A DNA stretch of 64,000 nt from Nevskia soli DSM 19509. Its GTDB lineage: Bacteria > Pseudomonadota > Gammaproteobacteria > Nevskiales > Nevskiaceae. Both the position numbers and the translations under genes were made by a program. The notes under the pieces are model-generated. The model was not told the DNA's origin, did not search any database, and saw only the letters and a list, made by a program, of their open reading frames with translations. Below, piece after piece: positions 58,705 through 64,000 of this stretch; the stretch's first letter is position 1, and each line of letters opens with the position of its first letter. The DNA lies in NCBI RefSeq assembly GCF_000711955.1, contig NZ_KL543998.1:237054-301053 (forward strand), written 5' to 3'.

Positions 58705-61003
58705 TCTGATCCGTGAGGAGCAGGAACGCTACGGTTGCGGCGAACAGGCCGAGAAGCAGGCGGACAGGTAGCGCAGCCATCAGGACGCCACAAGCGGCGA
58801 ACGTCGAGATCAACATGATGTCGCCAAGCGAGAACAACATCATCAGCGCACTCGGTCGCGAATCCCACAGGTGTCCTCGCTCGCGCAGAAGGTAGTTCAT
58901 GCCCTGGCCTGCGTAGACCAGCATCGCCACCGTAAGAGTCTGCATCTGCCCGACACCCAGGCCCAGCCGAAACGCTCCCATGGCGAGTACGCTGAAGCAG
59001 AACACCAGCTTGCATACGGCCAAAGGAATCGCGGCCCGGATAAGGCTGGGCAGACGCCAGGAGTTTGGATGCAGCGATGGTGTCGCACGATCGGCCGTCC
59101 GCGCCATGCTGACGAAGTCGCCGGCGAACATCATCAGGGCCTGTAGCATGGGTGTGAGCACGGCGTGTCCGGTGAGTATCAGCCCCCCACCCAGCACGAT
59201 CAAAGTCACGCACTTGTTGACCAGGATGGTGAGCGTGTAGGTCAGGATGCGCTGGAACACAGTGCGTCCCTCGCGAATGGCGGTGACAATGCCGCCAAGA
59301 CCCGGAGTGGTCAGCACGATGCCCGCGGCTGCCTTCGCTACGTCCGTGGCCGTCGAAACCGCGATCCCCATCTGCGCCTGGCGCAGCGCGGGCGCGTCGT
59401 TGGCGCCATCGCCGCACATGCCCACGGCATGGCCGCCACGCTGAAACGCCCGTACCAGCCGGAACTTGTCTTCCGGAAACACGCCAGCAAAGATAGCGAA
59501 CTCGTCCGGGGTAACGCGGTCGGGTATTTGTTCTCTCGGGCAAACTCGGCCTTCCAATCCGATGGCGCGCCCCACCGTCGCCGCCGTGGCCGCTGCATCG
59601 CCAGTCACCATGACAGTTTGCACACCCATGGCGTGCAGCCCTGCAATCAGCGCCGCGGAGTCGGCGCGTGGCGGGTCGTTCAAGGCTACCAGACCGAGCA
59701 ATTCCGGATGCTCTTGCGGGCCGGCCACCACTGCCAGGGTTCGGTACCCGTCACCGGCCAGCGCTGCGACTTGCCCTTTTGCGGCCGGGCTCCAGCGAAC
59801 CAGGTCTTCGACCGCCGATGGCGCGCCCTTGGCGATTCGGATATTGGTGCCATCGGCATCCTGTGCCAGGCCCTCGGCCCGCTTGCTTGCGGGATCGAAC
59901 GGCGTGAAGCTGACGACATGTGGGAGTTTGCGCTGCCCTGGGGTTGCCGCCGCCGCGCGGCGGATCGCCGCATCGACGGGATCGTCGCCATCCGGCGAGC
60001 TGGCCAGCGTGGCGAAGGCCAAGATGTCGCCGACGCTCCAGCCCGCAGCCAGAGGCCGCACCGTGGCTACCGCCAGTTCATTGCTGGTGAGCGTACCGGT
60101 CTTGTCGGCGCACAGGAGGTCGATGGCCGCAGCCTCATGCAGGGCCGACAGCCGTGTCAGCAGCACGCCTTTTTGCGCCAGAGCCCTGGCGCCCAGGGCC
60201 GCACCCAGGGTAAATGTGGCGGGTAGCGCCACGGGAACCGCCGAGATCATTGCCGTCAACACCAGCAGGATGATCTGCGCGGCCGGCAATCCGATGAGCT
60301 GGGCATAGGCAACCAGCCCGATTACGACGGCCCCGTTGATGATCGAGAGGTTCCGGACTAGGCCGAGTACCGCCTTGAACTCCGCGCTCTCGATATGCGC
60401 AATGCGCACCAGCTCGGCAGCCCGCCCAAAATATGTGGCCGACCCGGTCGCCGTCACCAGTGCAATGGCTTCGCCGCGGCGGACCAAGGCTCCGGCGTAG
60501 CCGACACTGCCGGCCGCCGCATCGACCGGCACCGACTCCCCGGTGAGCATAGACTGATCCAGCAGCACCGAGCCGGAGAGAAGCTGCACGTCGGCGGGAA
60601 TCAAGGTACCGAGGGACAGCTGTACGACATCTCCGGGTACGAGTTCCACGGCCGGGAGTTCTCTCCAGCAGTTGTCGCGGCGGACCCTAGCCCTGGGGGC
60701 AAGGCGCTGCTTGAGCAGGTTCAGCGCCGCGTTGGCACGACCCTCTTGGAATACGCCGAGGGCGATGTTGAATGCCAGCAACCCCGCGATCAGCGCCGCT
60801 TCGACATATTCGCCAAGCACAAGCTGCAGCAGCACCGTGGCCTCGAGCATCCACGGCACGGGCGCCCAGCAATGTCGGACAAATCGCCGAAAATGCGACT
60901 CCCGTTCCTCGGCCACCGTATTGGGGCCATGCTGCGCCCGCCGCCGAAGCGCCTCCTCCGAGGTGAGGCCCACAGCCGGCAACTTGGCTCCCGATGAATC
61001 CAA
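58667..61003 (-). CDS. P-type ATPase (P3A/H+-ATPase-like)
   Basis: A 778-residue cation pump. The actuator TGES (154-157), phosphorylation site DKTGT (300-304), KGAP (392-395) and hinge GDGAND (531-536) are all intact. There is no N-terminal metal-binding domain; the short N-terminus and the M4 segment SAVPVALPATFTLG point to plasma-membrane proton/cation pumps, though the ion is not certain. The start is a TTG at 61003; no in-frame ATG lies nearby. Confidence 0.88.
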   Translation of the reverse strand: MDSSGAKLPAVGLTSEEALRRRAQHGPNTVAEERESHFRRFVRHCWAPVPWMLEATVLLQLVLGEYVEAALIAGLLAFNIALGVFQEGRANAALNLLKQRLAPRARVRRDNCWRELPAVELVPGDVVQLSLGTLIPADVQLLSGSVLLDQSMLTGESVPVDAAAGSVGYAGALVRRGEAIALVTATGSATYFGRAAELVRIAHIESAEFKAVLGLVRNLSIINGAVVIGLVAYAQLIGLPAAQIILLVLTAMISAVPVALPATFTLGAALGARALAQKGVLLTRLSALHEAAAIDLLCADKTGTLTSNELAVATVRPLAAGWSVGDILAFATLASSPDGDDPVDAAIRRAAAATPGQRKLPHVVSFTPFDPASKRAEGLAQDADGTNIRIAKGAPSAVEDLVRWSPAAKGQVAALAGDGYRTLAVVAGPQEHPELLGLVALNDPPRADSAALIAGLHAMGVQTVMVTGDAAATAATVGRAIGLEGRVCPREQIPDRVTPDEFAIFAGVFPEDKFRLVRAFQRGGHAVGMCGDGANDAPALRQAQMGIAVSTATDVAKAAAGIVLTTPGLGGIVTAIREGRTVFQRILTYTLTILVNKCVTLIVLGGGLILTGHAVLTPMLQALMMFAGDFVSMARTADRATPSLHPNSWRLPSLIRAAIPLAVCKLVFCFSVLAMGAFRLGLGVGQMQTLTVAMLVYAGQGMNYLLRERGHLWDSRPSALMMLFSLGDIMLISTFAACGVLMAALPVRLLLGLFAATVAFLLLTDQIKVVLFRRRRID

Positions 61004-61096
61004 GGCTTCAATCCTATCAATTAGAGGCGGCTTGTGAGGGCATCCAGCGCTGCGTCCCTGCCCCTCATGTCCTGCGGAACCTTGCCCGAAAACTGC

Positions 61097-61514
61097 TCAG
61101 CGCTCCATCGCCGATAGAGGTGCAGCCGACGGCGGAAGCGGTGGCATTGCAAACCTCGCTGTGAATCCAGGCACCTGATCGCCCTTGGTGTACCTGCACT
61201 GATCGTAAGCGACGTTATAGCGATATTGAAGACAGCGGACCGAGCGGTTGCCGTTTCCGTCGCCAATGGCAGCTCCGGCCAGCAAGCCGGCACCGGTAGC
61301 GGCGCCTTCACCGCCCGCGTCCATGGAGGCCCCGGCGGCAGCGCCTAAAGCAGTGCCGGCGACCGCACCGGCAGCAGTCGAGTCTGCCGCCGCTTCGCCC
61401 GGCGATGGGCCAATCTATGCCTGCGCCAATCTGTGCCTGCGTATACTGGCGACAGGACGCATCGTCGGCCTGAAACACCTCGAATGGCTTGTATTGCCCC
61501 GGATTGATCTCATT
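61097..61514 (-). pseudogene. decayed glycine-zipper family protein
   Basis: The minus strand encodes a family opening (QYKPFEVFQADDASCRQYT), a glycine-zipper stretch (AAGAVAGTALGAAAGASMDA) and a conserved end (YNVAYDQCRYTKGDQVPGF). A 16-bp tandem duplication (61409-61424 and 61425-61440, one mismatch) shifts the frame between the first two parts and introduces a TAG. The frame is also blocked by TAA at 61515-61517, so no signal peptide remains. Removing one repeat copy joins both parts into one frame. Confidence 0.72.
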
Positions 61515-61589
61515 TTATGCCGGCGCGTGTGTGCTGATATTTCGCTGAAGAGCCATTAGGACTATTCCTAGTTCCCGACAAGTCACTCT

Positions 61590-61925
61590 GTGGCGCATGC
61601 TGCATATTCTGGAGGATTGGCTCAGAGCGACCTATGCACTTCCTTGAGCAGGACAGAGATCGCTGCCGAGGTCCGTTTCGCATCTGCGAATGGGAGACAG
61701 CACGTGCCGCCTGAAGCCGCCGTTCTAGCGTACCAGCCCGAAACGAATTCGCAGACCGGGATTCCACCGGCGAAAGCCGCATGCCCGAGCTGGATGGTCC
61801 TGCGCCGCCAAATCGAAGAAGGCCACGAACCGTGCTTTCGCACGGCGGCGCGCTACACGTGCCGTGAGCAACAGTGCAGGTACCGCCAGGATTGCCTCCA
61901 AATGCGGGCGGAGTGGGTCCGTTGA
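61590..61925 (+). CDS. Cys-rich small protein of unknown function
   Basis: Up to 111 residues from a GTG at 61590; the conserved-looking core is the C-terminal part GHEPCFRTAARYTCREQQCRY plus DCLQMRAEWVR with five cysteines spaced like a metal site. A start at the ATG 61794 would give 43 residues containing that core. The stop TGA overlaps the TTG of the next gene. Function unknown. Confidence 0.5.
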   Translation: MAHAAYSGGLAQSDLCTSLSRTEIAAEVRFASANGRQHVPPEAAVLAYQPETNSQTGIPPAKAACPSWMVLRRQIEEGHEPCFRTAARYTCREQQCRYRQDCLQMRAEWVR

Positions 61926-62254
61926 ACGCGGCAGGGCTCCTGCACCAGGTGGTTTACGAGGCGGTGCGTTCACGCCAATTGCTGCGCCTGAACTATCACC
62001 AGTATTCGCGGGTGGTCGAGCCCCATGCCTTCGGCCGCGACGAAGCCGGCAAGCCGGTGCTGGTCGCCTGGCAAAGAAACGGCGGATGCGAGTCGGGCGT
62101 CAAGGTTGGCTGGAAGCAATTCCTGCTCGAAGAAATCACTGGCTTTGTTGAATTGCCCGAATACTTCGAGGCAGGGCGCCAGCCCGGTGGTGCCTGCAAC
62201 CTGGCGATCGCGGCACTCAAGGCGGACTCGCCCCGCTGCAAAGCCTTGGCCTGA
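61922..62254 (+). CDS. small WYL-like protein
   Basis: A 110-residue protein from a TTG that overlaps the preceding stop (TTGA). The sequence LLRLNYHQYSRVVEPHAFGR and GWKQFLLEEITGF follows the core of WYL domains, which bind nucleic acids or nucleotides in transcription regulators. Here it stands alone without a winged helix. Coupling to the Cys-rich protein suggests a joint role. Confidence 0.6.
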   Translation: MNAAGLLHQVVYEAVRSRQLLRLNYHQYSRVVEPHAFGRDEAGKPVLVAWQRNGGCESGVKVGWKQFLLEEITGFVELPEYFEAGRQPGGACNLAIAALKADSPRCKALA

Positions 62255-62339
62255 TGCGTCAAGGCAGGCCCGGATGCCTGAGGCGGACGGGCCTTGATTC
62301 ATGGGAATGGCTGGAACTGCCTTTGGCGGCTCTGAACCC

Positions 62340-63059
62340 TCAGCTTCTCCAAGGCACGGGCCGCCGCGACACCATGCCGTGCTCGACGGCGAACTGCACC
62401 AGTTCCGCCGAGGAAGTCAGCCCCAAATCCTCCATGATCCGGTACTTGTGGAACTCCACCGTCTTTGGCGCGAGCCTGAGCATGCGGGCGACTTCCTTCA
62501 CGGTATGGCCCTCCGCCACCAGTTGCAGCACCTGGCGTTGCCGGGGGGTGAGCCTGAACGGCATATCATGCCGGGCAAACGTCTCCGTATGGCCTCCGAC
62601 CAGGGGTGAGATATAGGTACCGCCACCCAGTACGATATGGATCGCCTCGCGCAACTCTTCGGCTGCCGCGTGCTTCACCACGAAACCCGAGGCTCCGGCC
62701 TCCAGGGCTTCGGCCAGGTACATTCGATCGGCATGCATCGTCAGGCAGATCGCCAACACCTTTGGGAGCTCCTTGCGGATTTCCCGGATCGCCTCGATGC
62801 CGTTGCGCAGCGGCATGGAAATGTCGGCGATCACCAGATCTGGCCGGAGCCTGTGCGCGGCTTCGATCAGGGCCTCGCCATCGGTCACCATGTCCGTTAC
62901 GTCAAACCCGGGCTCGAGCAACCCGCGCACCCCGGCCGCGACCAGGATGTGATCATCGGCCAGGATTACGCGCGGTCTGGCGTGCGCCGGGCGGGGCGGT
63001 AGGGCATCGCTGCCTGATGTTTCGGCATGCGTCGCGCTGGAACTGGTCGGCGGGCTCAT
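62340..63059 (-). CDS. NarL/LuxR-type response regulator
   Basis: A 239-residue response regulator. Receiver domain about 30-145 with phospho-acceptor Asp79 in LVIADISMP and Lys129 in GFVVKHA; LuxR-type helix-turn-helix about 168-230 (LTPRQRQVLQLVAEGHTVKEV and TVEFHKYRIM). The ATG at 63059 is chosen; a longer frame to 63722 is antisense to the chemotaxis gene and spurious. It is divergent from the CheB-CheR hybrid, which may be its partner. Confidence 0.92.
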   Translation of the reverse strand: MSPPTSSSATHAETSGSDALPPRPAHARPRVILADDHILVAAGVRGLLEPGFDVTDMVTDGEALIEAAHRLRPDLVIADISMPLRNGIEAIREIRKELPKVLAICLTMHADRMYLAEALEAGASGFVVKHAAAEELREAIHIVLGGGTYISPLVGGHTETFARHDMPFRLTPRQRQVLQLVAEGHTVKEVARMLRLAPKTVEFHKYRIMEDLGLTSSAELVQFAVEHGMVSRRPVPWRS

Positions 63060-63128
63060 GGCCCAGTATCCCCGGAGCTGGCTTATGGTTAGTATGCTCC
63101 AAAAAGTGCCGGGCGAGGCATCCAAGCC

Positions 63129-64000
63129 GTGTCGAATAAAATCAGAAGTCCGCGCCGTGCTTCGCTCGCTGCGCGTGGAATTCATCGTACCGTAAAGCCC
63201 GGGCCCAGGGCTGGGGGCAGCTTTCCCGTCGTCGGCATCGGCGCCTCGGCCGGCGGACTGGCGGCCATCTTCGCCTTGCTCGAAGCCCTGCCTGCAGAAC
63301 CGGGCATGGCCTTCGTGGTGATCTCGCACCTGGCGCCTGGAAGCAAGAGCATCCTCGGGAGCTTGTTGGCCGGAAAGACGCGAATGCCGGTACACCAGGC
63401 CCATGAGGGAGAGCCGGTCGAGCCGAACCAGGTTTACGTCGCTCCGCCGGGCAAGCGCCTGGTCATGCGCGGCGGCGCACTGCACCTTGAGCCCGGCGCG
63501 ACGCGGGGCGGTCCCACGGCCATCGACACATTCTTCGCCAGCCTCGCCAGCGAGAAGCGCGGCAACGCGCGTGGGGTGGTGCTTTCCGGCAACGGCAGCG
63601 ACGGCACCGAGGGGCTCCGGCTGATCCAGCGGGAAGGTGGCATCACCTTCGCCCAGGACCCCAGTACTGCGCAGTTCGACCAGATGCCGGCCAACGCCAT
63701 CGCCGCCGGATGCGTCAACCACGTCCTGTCACCGGCGCAGATCGCCCGCCAGCTCCTGAATCCGTCGCCGGCGGACACCGCGGCCCACTCCCGGCGGCAG
63801 GCCGCAGCTGACCCGTACGAACGGATCATCGCCACCTTGCCGCGGATCACCGGGATCGATTTCAACCAGTACAAGGCCGGCACACTGCGCCGGCGCATCG
63901 ACATGCGCATGGCGCAGAAAGGCTTCGCCGATCCGGCCGACTACCTGCGGCATCTGCGCTCCCACGCCGACGAGCCGCGCAAGCTGTTTTCGGACCTGTT
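63129..64000 (+). CDS. CheB-CheR hybrid protein (N-terminal part)
   Basis: The frame starts at GTG 63129 and runs off the window; 290 residues are visible. Residues about 32-215 are a CheB methylesterase domain without a receiver, with the nucleophile Ser in GIGASAGG, His in ISHLAPGS and Asp in LSGNGSDGTEG. A CheR methyltransferase N-terminal domain follows (YERIIATLPRITGIDFNQYK, RRRIDMRM). Such CheB-CheR hybrids usually continue into PAS and histidine-kinase domains and act as unconventional sensors; its divergent response regulator fits that. Confidence 0.9.
   Translation, partial: MSNKIRSPRRASLAARGIHRTVKPGPRAGGSFPVVGIGASAGGLAAIFALLEALPAEPGMAFVVISHLAPGSKSILGSLLAGKTRMPVHQAHEGEPVEPNQVYVAPPGKRLVMRGGALHLEPGATRGGPTAIDTFFASLASEKRGNARGVVLSGNGSDGTEGLRLIQREGGITFAQDPSTAQFDQMPANAIAAGCVNHVLSPAQIARQLLNPSPADTAAHSRRQAAADPYERIIATLPRITGIDFNQYKAGTLRRRIDMRMAQKGFADPADYLRHLRSHADEPRKLFSDL

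Noticed and set aside
62340..63722. 460-codon reading of the response regulator
   Set aside because: The extra N-terminal part is antisense to the CheB-CheR gene; the regulator begins at 63059.

Overview
The window is high-GC proteobacterial chromosome, and the gene content suggests a gammaproteobacterium of the Nevskiales/Solimonadaceae or Xanthomonadales type. The basis is inference from families: a DUF1302/DUF1329 pair, two cytochromes P450 with an aldehyde dehydrogenase, a Caulobacter/Xanthomonas-style TonB receptor locus for N-acetylglucosamine, and a thioredoxin-type ars operon. I found no rRNA, tRNA, CRISPR array or complete prophage or insertion sequence.

Layout. 1-13.1 kb is mostly minus strand and looks like hydrophobic-substrate metabolism: a patatin-like lipase, a DUF1223 protein, an aldehyde dehydrogenase, DUF1329, a TetR-P450-rubredoxin-HTH operon and a second P450. 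The gap at 7.65-8.56 kb holds two related, highly structured inverted-repeat elements. 13.2-25.8 kb is a complete chitin/N-acetylglucosamine utilisation regulon: GH20 hexosaminidase, TonB receptor and sugar kinase on the minus strand; NagP-like transporter, LacI and GntR regulators, SIS-type deaminase and NagA on the plus strand, with recognisable operators. 25.8-30.4 kb holds a DUF1302 outer-membrane protein and a divergent sedolisin protease with a long leader. 30.4-32.1 kb is modE, modA and a PII gene with a ModE-type operator. 32.2-36.2 kb ends in a large membrane-anchored diguanylate cyclase, back to back with heat-shock-promoted htpG (36.3-38.2 kb).

38.5-42.7 kb is an arsenic island: arsC, acr3, an arsN-arsC fusion and arsR on the minus strand, with glutaredoxin-type arsC and arsH divergent across a palindromic operator. 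A scrap of P450 lies just after arsH. 43.0-48.3 kb has an NTF2-like protein and an exported beta-propeller/hydrolase pair with a divergent TetR/QsdR-like regulator. 48.4-53.2 kb has three exported small proteins divergent from an unusual winged-helix/Ser-Thr kinase/TM/TPR fusion. 53.4-55.7 kb encodes a monoheme cytochrome fused to an outer-membrane barrel plus a diheme cytochrome c, with an FNR-like site upstream. The rest carries a Ser-rich serine-hydrolase lipoprotein, a rhomboid remnant, a P-type ATPase, a decayed glycine-zipper gene, a coupled pair of small proteins, a NarL-type response regulator and the start of a CheB-CheR hybrid that leaves the window.

Most notable are the two three-way-junction repeat elements with covarying arms, a promoter-like motif shared by DUF1329, DUF1302 and the sedolisin, the mirror-image 11-bp-period operator arrays before the GntR gene, the kinase fusion and the porin-cytochrome pair.
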